This document shows, piece by piece, positions 36,328 through 44,670 of a DNA stretch of 64,000 bases (positions are counted from its first letter, which is position 1; each line of letters opens with the position of its first letter). A model generated the notes under the pieces. It saw only the letters and a program-made list of their open reading frames with translations. It ran no database searches and was not told the origin of the DNA. A program made the position numbers and the translations under genes. The stretch lies in contig NZ_CP062008.1 of the NCBI RefSeq assembly GCF_005670685.2, positions 4,464,001-4,528,000 on the forward strand, written 5' to 3'. Source of the stretch: Mycolicibacterium mucogenicum DSM 44124. GTDB taxonomy: Bacteria > Actinomycetota > Actinomycetes > Mycobacteriales > Mycobacteriaceae.

Positions 36328-37505
36328 TGGCATCGAAAGCCGTGGTCATCGGCGGCGGCCTCATCGGTCTGTCCATCGCGAACTCCCTCACTGAGCGCGG
36401 ACTCACGGATGTCCTTGTACTGGAACGGCATCAGCTGGCCAGCGGTGGAACCGGAAAATCATCGGGCATCGTTCGCGCCCACTACGGTGTGCCATCGATC
36501 GCCGCAATGGCCTGGCGCAGCCTGCCGGTGATCGAACAGCTGGGAGACGCCGTCGGGTTCCGCCAGGTCGGCTACGCCGTGCTGGTCGGTGAGGACAACG
36601 TCGATGCGCTGAGTGCGAACACGGCCATGCACCAATCGCTCGGCGTCGAGGTCGAACTGATCGACGCCGACACCCTGCAGAAACTGTGGCCGATGCTCGA
36701 AACGTCCGATGTGGCACTGGCATCGTACGAACCACGGGGCGGATTCGCCGACGCCACCCAGCTGGCACTGCACTTCGGGCAGACGGCCCGCGCGGCGGGC
36801 GCCAGGATCCGGCAGAACACGCCCGTCGCCCGTGTCGTGACCGCCGGCGACAAGGTCACCGGGGTCATGCTGGAGAACGGTGACCTCATCGACGCCGATC
36901 TGGTGATCGTGGCCAACGGCTGGTGGTCGGCAAAGCTGTTGGCCGCCATGGGCATCGACTTTCCCATCGAGGCGTATCGATCGGAACTGCTGATCGTCGA
37001 CGCCGGCACACCTCTGCCGGACCTGCCGGTGATCTCCGACCTGATCAGCCTGCAGTACTGCCGCGTCGAAGGCTCCGGCCAGTTCCTGGTCGGCAACAGC
37101 GACCACGCGGACTTTCAGAAGAAGTTCGTCGACCCGGACAACTACTCGAATGTCGCGGCGGAGGCATCCGTCCTGGCCTACGGCGAAAAGGTGATGCACC
37201 GGTTCCCCGGCTTCCCCGAGCCGGCGGTGACCCACACCTACGCCGGCGTGTATGACGTTCCGCCGGACTGGAATCCAGTGATCGCGCCAGTCGGCGGGGT
37301 CGACGGGTTGATCCTGGCGGCCGGTTTCGCCGGCCACGGATTCAAGATCAGCCCCGCGGTCGGCGAGCTGGTTGCGGACCTGGTGTTCGAGGGTGACAGC
37401 ACCGATCCCGACATCCCGGCCACGGACTTCCGGCTGGAACGGTTCGCCGAAGGCAAGCCGCTCAACAGCCTGCACCCGTACGTCGGTGCGGGCGAGATGC
37501 GCTGA
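36327..37505 (+). CDS. FAD-dependent amine oxidoreductase, sarcosine-oxidase-beta-like (DAO family)
   Basis: A 392-residue protein with an N-terminal dinucleotide site VVIGGGLIGLSIANSL, a SGGTGKSSGIVRAHYG flavin loop and a C-terminal GFAGHGFKISPAVGELVADLV motif characteristic of the sarcosine oxidase/dimethylglycine dehydrogenase group (DAO). Such enzymes oxidise secondary N-methyl amino acids. The start is coupled to the FMN-domain gene (TGATG). N-methylglutamate dehydrogenase uses a related subunit plus three others, which are not in this window, so this may be a one-subunit version or act on another N-methyl compound (inference). Confidence 0.82.
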   Translation: MASKAVVIGGGLIGLSIANSLTERGLTDVLVLERHQLASGGTGKSSGIVRAHYGVPSIAAMAWRSLPVIEQLGDAVGFRQVGYAVLVGEDNVDALSANTAMHQSLGVEVELIDADTLQKLWPMLETSDVALASYEPRGGFADATQLALHFGQTARAAGARIRQNTPVARVVTAGDKVTGVMLENGDLIDADLVIVANGWWSAKLLAAMGIDFPIEAYRSELLIVDAGTPLPDLPVISDLISLQYCRVEGSGQFLVGNSDHADFQKKFVDPDNYSNVAAEASVLAYGEKVMHRFPGFPEPAVTHTYAGVYDVPPDWNPVIAPVGGVDGLILAAGFAGHGFKISPAVGELVADLVFEGDSTDPDIPATDFRLERFAEGKPLNSLHPYVGAGEMR

Positions 37506-37539
37506 CTACCTCGAATCTCTCTGTCAAAAAGGATCTTTC

Positions 37540-38856
37540 ATGCCTGACACCGTCACCTCGTTGCTTGCCGAGATCGCCGGTACCGGCGTCGACAACCAGC
37601 GCGGCGGCTACACCCGACCCGTCTACTCGACCGCCGAGCTCGACCTGCGATCGTGGTTCGTCGCGCACGCGACAAAGCGCGGCCTGGACATCGAGACCGA
37701 CCGCAACGGGATCATCTGGGCCTGGTCGGGCGGAGTCGGCGACGACGCCGTCGTCACCGGCAGTCACCTGGATTCCGTGCCCGGCGGCGGCGCCTACGAC
37801 GGACCGCTCGGGGTGGCGTCGGCGTTGGTCGCTTTCGATCTACTGGCCGCCCGCAGTGTCGGCGGGCGGCGGGCCATCGCGGTGTTCCCCGAGGAGGAGG
37901 GTTCCCGGTTCGGGGTCGCGTGCCTGGGCTCGCGGCTGCTGACCGGAGCGATCGACCCGGACCGGGCCCGATCACTGACCGACAGCAGCGGAACCACATT
38001 CGCCGAGGCAAGTCGTTGCGCCGGAATCGATCCGGCGCATCTGGGGCCCGACCCGGAGTCGCTCGGGCGGATCGGAACGTTCATCGAACTCCACGTCGAA
38101 CAGGGCCGCGGGCTGATCGACCTGGCCAGGCCGGTGGCCGTCGCGTCGTCCATCCTCGGCCACGGCCGGTGGCGGCTGTCGTTCACCGGCGAGGGCAACC
38201 ACGCCGGCACGACGCTCATGGCGGACCGGGCCGACCCAATGGTGGCCGCCGCCCGGCTGATCACGGCAGTCCAGACACAGGCGCGGGCCATCAGCGGCGC
38301 ACGCGCCACCGTCGGCCGGATCGTCCCGGTGCCCGGCGGCACCAACGTCATCGCCTCGCGCGTGGATCTCTGGCTGGACGTACGTCACCCCGAAGACGCG
38401 GTGACCAAGTTCCTGGTGCACGAGATCGCGGAGGCCGCCAACGCCGCCGCCCTCGGCGAAGGCTGCAGTGTCACCATGACCGAGGAATCATTCAGCGCCA
38501 CTGTTGATTTTGATTCATCGTTGCGTGACGGGTTGAGCGCTACGCTCGATGACGCACCGATACTGGGCACCGGCGCGGGGCATGATGCCGGGGTCTTGAA
38601 GGACCATGTGAGCACCGCAATGTTGTTCGTGCGCAACCCAACCGGCGTCTCCCACGCGCCCTCCGAAGCTGTCGAGAGCACCGACGCCGAGGCCGGCTCG
38701 GTCGCCCTGGCCGACAGCCTGCAGCATCTCCTCCAGACCCAGTCGGCGCGGACGGATCCCAACGCGCGCCGTCTACTGACAGTGGACGTTGATGCGTTAC
38801 GGTTGACGGGTGGAGAACGACGAAACGCTACTTCGCAATGCGGGCACCACCCGTAA
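37540..38856 (+). CDS. M20-family amidohydrolase (N-carbamoyl-amino acid/allantoate type)
   Basis: A 438-residue protein; AAGGA lies 7 bases before the ATG. Metal ligands of the hydantoinase/carbamoylase subgroup are seen in VTGSHLDSVPGGGAYDGPLGV, FPEEEGSRFG, FIELHVEQGRGL and the late GTGAGHDAGVLKDH. It would cleave the carbamoyl or ureido C-N bond of an N-carbamoyl amino acid or allantoate, releasing ammonia and CO2. It follows the FAD oxidoreductase by 34 bp and its 3' end overlaps the XRE-cupin gene by 47 bp, so all belong to one operon. The substrate is not known. Confidence 0.82.
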   Translation: MPDTVTSLLAEIAGTGVDNQRGGYTRPVYSTAELDLRSWFVAHATKRGLDIETDRNGIIWAWSGGVGDDAVVTGSHLDSVPGGGAYDGPLGVASALVAFDLLAARSVGGRRAIAVFPEEEGSRFGVACLGSRLLTGAIDPDRARSLTDSSGTTFAEASRCAGIDPAHLGPDPESLGRIGTFIELHVEQGRGLIDLARPVAVASSILGHGRWRLSFTGEGNHAGTTLMADRADPMVAAARLITAVQTQARAISGARATVGRIVPVPGGTNVIASRVDLWLDVRHPEDAVTKFLVHEIAEAANAAALGEGCSVTMTEESFSATVDFDSSLRDGLSATLDDAPILGTGAGHDAGVLKDHVSTAMLFVRNPTGVSHAPSEAVESTDAEAGSVALADSLQHLLQTQSARTDPNARRLLTVDVDALRLTGGERRNATSQCGHHP

Positions 38857-39457
38857 CCGACGGCCCGACGACAAGGTCGAGGAACTCGAGCTCGAGGTCG
38901 CCATCGCGCGCAATGTTCGTCAGCTGCGCCACAATTCGGGTCTGTCGGTCGGCGAGATGGCGGCCCGCATCGGCATCTCCAAGGCCATGCTTTCCAAGGT
39001 GGAGAACGCCCAAACATCCTGCTCGCTGAGCACCCTTGCGCTGCTGTCCAAAGGTTTCGACGTACCGGTGACATACCTGTTCCGCGGCGCCGACACCGAG
39101 CGGCCCGCGTCGTTCGTCAAAGCCGGCAAGGGCACCCCGATCGTCCGCAGCGGCTCACAAGCCGGCCACGAATACGAACTGCTGGGCGGGCTCCGCGGCG
39201 AGCACAAGCGCCTGGAATGCCTGATGGTGACGCTCAACGAGGACAGTGAGGTCTACCCGCTGTTCCAGCATCCCGGGACCGAATTCATCTACATGCTCGA
39301 CGGCGTCATGGACTACGGCCATGGCCATTCCGAGTACCGGCTCGAGCCCGGCGACTCGCTGCAGTTCGACGGTGAGGGCGTCCACGGGCCGACCCGGCTG
39401 ATCCGGCTGCCGATCCGTTTTGTGTCGGTCATCGCATTCCCCGATGGCGCGATATAG
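38810..39457 (+). CDS. XRE-family regulator with a C-terminal cupin domain
   Basis: A 215-residue protein from GTG 38810. The helix-turn-helix is at residues about 33-88 (RQLRHNSGLSVGEMAARIGISKAMLSKVENAQTS), and the cupin barrel is at about 140-210 with FQHPGTEFIYMLDGVMDYGHGHSEYRLEPGDSLQFDGEGVHGP. Such regulators sense a small metabolite in the cupin. The start is uncertain because the first 16 codons overlap the preceding gene in another frame. It is probably the pathway-specific regulator of the glnT-to-M20 operon. Confidence 0.85.
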   Translation: MENDETLLRNAGTTRNRRPDDKVEELELEVAIARNVRQLRHNSGLSVGEMAARIGISKAMLSKVENAQTSCSLSTLALLSKGFDVPVTYLFRGADTERPASFVKAGKGTPIVRSGSQAGHEYELLGGLRGEHKRLECLMVTLNEDSEVYPLFQHPGTEFIYMLDGVMDYGHGHSEYRLEPGDSLQFDGEGVHGPTRLIRLPIRFVSVIAFPDGAI

Positions 39458-39520
39458 ATAACAGGCCCAGAGCCCGCGATCGGACTGCCCGTTCCCGCGC
39501 GGCCATTTAGGGTTGGCGAC

Positions 39521-40606
39521 ATGACAGGGGGCTTACTACCCGCCGGCCAGGCTAGGGTGCAGCCGGTTTTTGCCGATGTCGACACCGGCGTAGACGACGC
39601 GATGGCACTGGCCTACCTGCTGGCCAGCGCCGACGCCGAGCTGGTGGGCATCGCGTCCACCGCGGGCAACGTCCCCGTCGACCAGGTATGCGTCAACAAC
39701 CTGGGGTTGCTGCAGCTGTGCGGTGTCGGCCCCATCCCGGTATCCAGGGGCTCGAGCGTCCCGCTGGTCGCGCCGTTGCGCACCGCCGAGGACACCCACG
39801 GCCCGCAGGGGCTGGGCTATGCGGAACTGCCCGAGCCCAGTGCCGAGTCCGAGACCGGTGGCGTGCTCACCGAGTACGACGCCGCCGAGGCCTGGATTCA
39901 GGCCGCCCGCGAATACCCCGGCGAGTTGATCGGTCTTGTCACGGGCCCGCTGACCAGCTTCGCGCTGGCACTGCGGCAGGAACCGTCACTCCCCCGGCTG
40001 TTGCGACGGCTGGTGATCATGGGCGGGGCCTTCGACTACCGCGGCAACACCACGCCGGTGTCCGAGTGGAACATCAGCGTCGACCCGGAGGCCGCGGCCG
40101 AGGTGTTCTCGGTCTGGGGCGCGGCGTGGGGTCTGGAGGACCCGGCCCACCTGCCAATTGTGCTGGGGCTCAACCTGACCGAGAACGTTGCGATGACGCC
40201 GTCACTGCTGAGCCGGCTGGCGACCGCAGCGGGCGGCCCGTCGTCGCCGATGAGCGTGCTGGACGATCGTGGGACGCGGTCATCGTCGTCCAACCCGTTG
40301 ATCCGGGTGCTGGAAGACGCCATGCGGTTCTACTTCGAGTTCCATTTCGACCAGGGCGAGGGTTATCTGGCACACCTGCACGATCCGCTCGCGGCGGCCG
40401 TCGCGCTGGACCCGGACATCGTCCGGTACCAGCAGGCGACGGTCGATGTGGAACTGCTGGGCACGCTGACACGCGGCATGACGGTCGCCGACTGGCGCGG
40501 GCACTGGGGACGCCAGCCCAATGCCCACATCGGTATCGAGGTCGACCCGGTGGCGTTCTTCGATCGGTTCATCGAGCGGGTCGGGGCCTTCGCGTCCAAG
40601 CTATGA
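39521..40606 (+). CDS. iunH: inosine/uridine-preferring nucleoside hydrolase
   Basis: A 361-residue protein; ATG 39521 is preceded by AGGG at 8 bases, with GTG 39557 as alternative. The calcium-binding motif is FADVDTGVDDAMAL, with the later metal Asp and His in HDPLAAAVAL. Motifs LVTGPLTSFALAL and VIMGGAFDYRGNTTPVSEWNISVDPEAA complete the family. It hydrolyses ribonucleosides to base and ribose. It resembles Rv3393 (IunH). It may supply purine nitrogen to the preceding amidohydrolase pathway, but in M. tuberculosis it lies near acrA1 without that cluster, so the link may be positional only. Confidence 0.88.
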   Translation: MTGGLLPAGQARVQPVFADVDTGVDDAMALAYLLASADAELVGIASTAGNVPVDQVCVNNLGLLQLCGVGPIPVSRGSSVPLVAPLRTAEDTHGPQGLGYAELPEPSAESETGGVLTEYDAAEAWIQAAREYPGELIGLVTGPLTSFALALRQEPSLPRLLRRLVIMGGAFDYRGNTTPVSEWNISVDPEAAAEVFSVWGAAWGLEDPAHLPIVLGLNLTENVAMTPSLLSRLATAAGGPSSPMSVLDDRGTRSSSSNPLIRVLEDAMRFYFEFHFDQGEGYLAHLHDPLAAAVALDPDIVRYQQATVDVELLGTLTRGMTVADWRGHWGRQPNAHIGIEVDPVAFFDRFIERVGAFASKL

Positions 40607-40624
40607 GGGGTGTTCAGACGACTC

Positions 40625-40685
40625 CGCGAGCAGACGTAAAACTGTCATTTTCCAACGGAATTCGACAGTTTTACGTCTGCTCGCG
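40625..40685. terminator. perfect 22-bp inverted repeat between iunH and ohr
   Basis: The arm 40625-40646 (beginning CGCGAGCAGACGTAAAAC) is the exact reverse complement of 40664-40685, with a 17-base loop. It fills most of the 99-bp gap between convergent genes. The AAAAC/GTTTT part could supply a short U-tract in either direction. Confidence 0.8.
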
Positions 40686-40705
40686 AATGTGTCGGCGGCG
40701 GAAGT

Positions 40706-41128
40706 TCAGTCGTCGGTGACGGTGATCTTGACGTCGATGTTGCCGCGAGTGGCGTTGGAGTAGGGGCAGACCTGGTGGGCCTTGTCCGCGAGCTCCTGCG
40801 CGGCGTCGTGCTCCAGGTTGGGCAGGGTGATCTCCAGCTCGACCGCCAGGCCGAATCCGCCGTTGTCCAGCTGTCCGAGCGAAACCCGGGCCCCCACAGA
40901 CGAATCGGTGACGTCAGCCTTGGCTTCGCGGGCGACCAAGCGCAGTGCCGAGTGGTAGCAGGCGGCGTAGCCGATGGCGAACAGCTGCTCGGGGTTGGTG
41001 CCGTTGCCGCTGCCACCCATCTCCTTCGGGATGGCCAGATCCAGGTCCAGCTTGCCGTCGGAGGTGCGGCCGTGGCCGTCGCGACCTTCGCCGGTGGCCA
41101 GGGCTTCTGCGGTGTACAGCGTCTTCAT
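40706..41128 (-). CDS. ohr: organic hydroperoxide resistance protein (Ohr/OsmC family)
   Basis: A 140-residue protein with a model Shine-Dalgarno AAGGAGATCGAC before the ATG. The two redox cysteines are in GYAACYHSALRL and HQVCPYSNATRGN, and the PKEMGGSGNGTNPEQLFAIG block is typical of Ohr. It reduces organic and fatty acid hydroperoxides with dihydrolipoamide-type electron donors. It is downstream of, and co-transcribed with, its MarR regulator (51-bp gap). Confidence 0.92.
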   Translation of the reverse strand: MKTLYTAEALATGEGRDGHGRTSDGKLDLDLAIPKEMGGSGNGTNPEQLFAIGYAACYHSALRLVAREAKADVTDSSVGARVSLGQLDNGGFGLAVELEITLPNLEHDAAQELADKAHQVCPYSNATRGNIDVKITVTDD

Positions 41129-41179
41129 GTCGATCTCCTTGTGGTGGTTGGTGCCGGTGACGCAGGTTGCGTCGGTAAA

Positions 41180-41611
41180 TCAGTGCGATGCGGTGAGCGC
41201 ATCGGTCAATCGGTGAATCGCATCGCGCAGGTCTGTTGCTTCCCGCTCGGTGATGCCCATCCGGGCGCCCAGCTGTTGGGGAATGCACTGGGCCTTCCCT
41301 TCGAGCTTGCGGCCGGCCGGAGTCAGAGTCACCTCGACCTGACGCTCGTCCTGCAGCGACCGTTCACGACGGATGAATCCATTGGCTTCCAACCGTTTCA
41401 GTAGCGGTGAGAGAGTCCCCGAATCCAGCTGCAGCCGCTCACCCAGGCGCCCGACCGTGACCCGATCCTCTTCCCACAGCACCAGCAGCACGAGGTACTG
41501 CGGGTAAGTGAGGTTCAGCTCGGTCAGGATCGGCCGGTAGGCCGCCGTCATCGCTCGCGACGCCGAGTACAAGGCGAAGCAGAGTTGGCGATCCAAGGTG
41601 AGTGCGTCCAC
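41180..41611 (-). CDS. ohrR: MarR-family organic peroxide sensor OhrR
   Basis: A 143-residue protein from GTG 41611. It starts LTLDRQLCFALYSASRAM, where Cys is the OhrR peroxide-sensing cysteine position, followed by the conserved YPQYLVLLVLWE and the winged helix VTVGRLGERLQLDSGTLSPLLKRLEANGFIRRER. On oxidation by organic hydroperoxides OhrR releases DNA and ohr is induced. A near-palindrome at 41628-41642 just upstream of its start is a good operator. Confidence 0.9.
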   Translation of the reverse strand: MDALTLDRQLCFALYSASRAMTAAYRPILTELNLTYPQYLVLLVLWEEDRVTVGRLGERLQLDSGTLSPLLKRLEANGFIRRERSLQDERQVEVTLTPAGRKLEGKAQCIPQQLGARMGITEREATDLRDAIHRLTDALTASH

Positions 41612-41627
41612 GTGAAGAACTGTAGCC

Positions 41628-41642
41628 CACAATTCAGTTGTG
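41628..41642. promoter_or_regulatory. probable OhrR operator
   Basis: CACAATTCAGTTGTG pairs at 6 of 7 positions around a central C, 17 bp upstream of the ohrR start. Known OhrR sites are similar A/T-rich ACAA...TTGT palindromes. Confidence 0.5.
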
Positions 41643-41876
41643 CACAACCATAATTTTTTTGTTCTTCCAGCAGGCCTCGAAGATGCCGCTTGGTTCGGGT
41701 ACTTCCGGCGGCGCCACAGTCCACCCGTCCCTGAGGGGTGCTACGGCGAATGTGCAGCTTCGGACGGTGGATCTGCGAAATATCGAACGAAACCTGCACA
41801 TTCGTCATAGGAAGCGATCGGCGACCACTGGGTGCTGCCCCGCCCAGGAACTCCATGGTTCGAACTGCAGCGCGGC

Positions 41877-43445
41877 CTATTCATAAACCCCCTCCACGTA
41901 CCACCGCCGCTGCCGGTAGCACAGCAGCAGCGCACGACTCTCCCCGTCGTCCCCGATCAACACCTGAGCCCGTGCCGTGCGGCCCTTCCCCCGCTCCGGG
42001 TCCCACCAGCGTTCGTCGACCGGCCACGGCCCCGCCCACCAGCGCAGCGCCCCGCGATACCCCGAACCCGTCAGCCCCACCGGATCGGTGGAGAACATGC
42101 CCCTGTCCGTCACCCGAACCGAATCACCGCGTACGTCAACAAGTTCCACCGGATCATCCAGCAGGACCACCGGAGCCGGCTCCGGCAGTCGCCCCGGCCA
42201 CGGCTGGGTCGGATCGTTCAACGGCACCACCTCATCCCCCAGCGGGGTCAGCGTGATGCGCTCGGCCGGCCCCCGCCCACCACTGAGCACCGGCACCTGC
42301 ACCGCCTCCGGCCCGAGCAGACCCTGGACCCGCACCAGCGCCCGCCGAGCGCGCATCCGGTCGTCATCTCCGGAAGATCCCCACAACGGCAACTGCAGCG
42401 CGGCGGCCGAGACCACCTCGACCGGATGCAGCCGCAACACCGTGATGGGCCCGGTGGGTCCGGCCCCGCCCAGTCCCCGCCTGGTCAGCCAGCCGTCCAG
42501 CTGCCACCGCACCCGGTCCGCAGTGGCGTCCTCGGTCAGCGGCTCGGCGCACCGCCAGACCCGTTGCAGTTCCTCACCGTTGGCGGTCACCGCATCGATG
42601 GCCAGCCGAGTGCACCCCACCCCGGCGGACTCCAGGCTGCGGTGCAACCGGCCCGCCAACGAGCGTCCGGCGAATGCCGCCGCGTCCACCCGGTCGATCG
42701 GCGGGTCGCAGTCCATCACGGCATCGAGATCCGCCGGTGTCTCCGGCCCCGACGGGCGGCGCGCCGGTTCACCCCGCGAAAACCGGTGCGCGACCACGGC
42801 ATCGGTACCGAACCGGGACGCCACGTCGGTCCGGGACAGCGCGGCGAACTGCCCGATGGTTCGGATACCCATGCGCCACAACAAGTCCGCCAGTTCTTCC
42901 CGGCCCTCGCCGGACAGGCTCGGCTCGGTGGCCAACTGCCGGATGGACAATCCGGCGAGAAACTGCGCATCCTCACCCGGCGCGAGAATGCGTCCCGCCC
43001 GGGCCGCGAAGACCGCCGTGGGCAGCTGGTCGGCGATGCCCACCTGGCATTCGACCCCCGCCGCACCCACCGCGTCGACCAATCGTTCAGCCGCGGTCTG
43101 CTCCGATCCGAAATACCGGGCCGCGCCACGTACCGGCAACACCAGCAGCCCCGGCCGCAGCACCTCTGCGCGCGGCACGACCTCGTCGACCGCGGCCGTC
43201 ACCCCCTCGAAATGCCGGGCGTCCCGCGCCGGATCGGCGGTGGCGACGTGCAATTGGGGGCAGCGGGCCTGAGCCTCCCTGCGCCGCAATCCCCTTCGGA
43301 CGCCCGATGCCCGGGCCGACGCCGAACAGGCCGCCACCCGGTTCGCCAGAGTGACGGCCACCGGTTCGGTCACCGGCAGCCCGGCCGCCACTGCCGCCGC
43401 CACGGCGGGCCAGTCCATGCACCAGATGGCCAGTACCCGGGACAT
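41877..43445 (-). CDS. imuB: ImuB, Y-family polymerase-like mutasome protein
   Basis: A 522-residue protein from ATG 43445, near the 527 I recall for Rv3394c. It begins SRVLAIWCMDWPAVAAAV, where active Y polymerases have their catalytic acidic residues; the Asp/Glu set is not retained, as expected for ImuB, which is non-catalytic. The thumb/HhH region ELADLLWRMGIRTIGQFAALSRTDVASRFG and little-finger region follow. ImuB links the beta clamp, ImuA' and DnaE2 in damage-induced mutagenesis. It lies 1 bp after the stop of imuA', which is frameshifted here. Confidence 0.87.
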   Translation of the reverse strand: MSRVLAIWCMDWPAVAAAVAAGLPVTEPVAVTLANRVAACSASARASGVRRGLRRREAQARCPQLHVATADPARDARHFEGVTAAVDEVVPRAEVLRPGLLVLPVRGAARYFGSEQTAAERLVDAVGAAGVECQVGIADQLPTAVFAARAGRILAPGEDAQFLAGLSIRQLATEPSLSGEGREELADLLWRMGIRTIGQFAALSRTDVASRFGTDAVVAHRFSRGEPARRPSGPETPADLDAVMDCDPPIDRVDAAAFAGRSLAGRLHRSLESAGVGCTRLAIDAVTANGEELQRVWRCAEPLTEDATADRVRWQLDGWLTRRGLGGAGPTGPITVLRLHPVEVVSAAALQLPLWGSSGDDDRMRARRALVRVQGLLGPEAVQVPVLSGGRGPAERITLTPLGDEVVPLNDPTQPWPGRLPEPAPVVLLDDPVELVDVRGDSVRVTDRGMFSTDPVGLTGSGYRGALRWWAGPWPVDERWWDPERGKGRTARAQVLIGDDGESRALLLCYRQRRWYVEGVYE

Positions 43446-43446
43446 C

Positions 43447-44132
43447 TCAGCCACCCACCGCTCGCAGCGGGCGCATCGAGCGGCCGCGGGCCCGGGTGTC
43501 CAGCCGCACCCGGCCGATCCGTCCGCACCCCGGCGTCGGGTCCCCAGCGCCCGCGCCGACCACCTCGTACCCGCGGACCCTGGCCTCCAGCCGGGCCGTC
43601 GCCCCGGGCCAGTCGCCGTCGGTGACCAGCAGGGTGCACTCGCGCTGCCGGGCCCGGGACGCCACCACCCGCGCCCGGCCGGCCGGAACGGACTTGCCGC
43701 CCAGGCCGAGCAGCACCAGGTCGAGCCCGTCCATGAGCACCGCGGCCACCTCCACCGGGTCCGGCCCCGGGTCCGGGATGAGCGCGATGCGTTCCAGGTC
43801 GGCCCCCATCTCCACCGCGGCCAGCAGCCCGACCTTGGGCTGACCGACGATGGCCGCATACCCACCGGCCGCCGTCACCGCGGCCACCATCCGCAACGGC
43901 AGCGAGCGGGCCCCGAGAGCACCGCGACCGTGCCGCGGGGCAACACGTCAGGCAGCAGCTCAGACTGCGGATCCGATGGTTCCAGCAAACTTTCGGGAAC
44001 CTTCGGAGCCGGCTCGGTCCGCCCCCGGTCCCGGCCGCGCAAACCCGCCGGTCCCGACATCTCGGCGATCTTGCGCCGGAGTTGTTCCAGCTGGTCAGCG
44101 CGGTCAATCCGGCTATTCGCCAGACTGGTCAC
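43447..44132 (-). pseudogene. imuA': imuA' broken by a one-base frameshift
   Basis: The first part, from GTG 44132, reads TSLANSRIDRADQLEQLRRKI and continues to [11 protein letters not shown], then goes out of frame. The rest continues in another frame as [52 protein letters not shown], in pieces matching the RecA-like ImuA' core, to the stop at 43447. The break lies in the run CCCC at 43911-43914 (GGGG in the coding strand); one additional G would restore the 228-residue protein. It may be a real mutation, a sequencing error in a homopolymer, or phase variation. Confidence 0.75.
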
Positions 44133-44350
44133 AGCCGCCACAACAACACCTCCCGCACCATCGGACACTGTCAATATTCGAATATTTGTTCGATACCGTG
44201 AGTAAACACCCACCCACCGACACGGTCAAGCCGCCGGTGACCCACAACACCGCCATCGCAGCGTTCTGACCTGTACGCTCGTAACTGGAATAGGTCCGGA
44301 AATCCCGCTCGGGGCTTGGTGGACCGCTGCGCTAGTGGAAGGCATGCATC

Positions 44351-44611
44351 ATGCGTTCGAATCGTCTGGTCCACCGCGTCACCGCCGCAGCGGGAGGCAC
44401 CGCACTCATCGCGATGATCGGCCTCACCGCCGGCTGCGGCGAGGAGAAGAAGGCCCCCGAGACGCCGTCGTCGACCACCACCACCACCACGACCACATCG
44501 GCGGTCACCCCGACCGAGAAGTCGATCAGCCCGGGCGGCGGCAACCTGTTCACCCCGTCGGTCACCGCCAACCCGGCGCCCACCGCCACACCGGGCACGC
44601 ACCGCAACTGA
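44351..44611 (+). CDS. small lipoprotein with a threonine/serine-rich linker
   Basis: An 86-residue protein; GGAAGG lies 8 bases before the ATG. It has a lipoprotein signal peptide (RSNRLVHRVTAAAGGTALIAMIGL) with lipobox LTAGC, so the Cys near residue 29 should be lipidated. The rest is low-complexity: EEKKAPETPSS, a run of threonines, and a proline/threonine tail ending THRN. It is probably anchored on the outer face of the plasma membrane. No family is recognised. It is 59 bp upstream of the S53 peptidase gene in the same direction. Confidence 0.65.
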   Translation: MRSNRLVHRVTAAAGGTALIAMIGLTAGCGEEKKAPETPSSTTTTTTTTSAVTPTEKSISPGGGNLFTPSVTANPAPTATPGTHRN

Positions 44612-44670
44612 CAACTGGCCCGGGTTGCCTACCGGCCCAGCAGAATCCGAGTTCGCGCTACCGTTGGTAC

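Noticed and set aside
41832..43625. A long plus-strand proline/arginine-rich frame over imuB
   Set aside because: It is composition noise antisense to imuB, with no ribosome site or domain.
44280..44350. A tRNA-like fold before the lipoprotein gene
   Set aside because: TTCGAATC occurs, but no acceptor stem or anticodon arm can be built around it.
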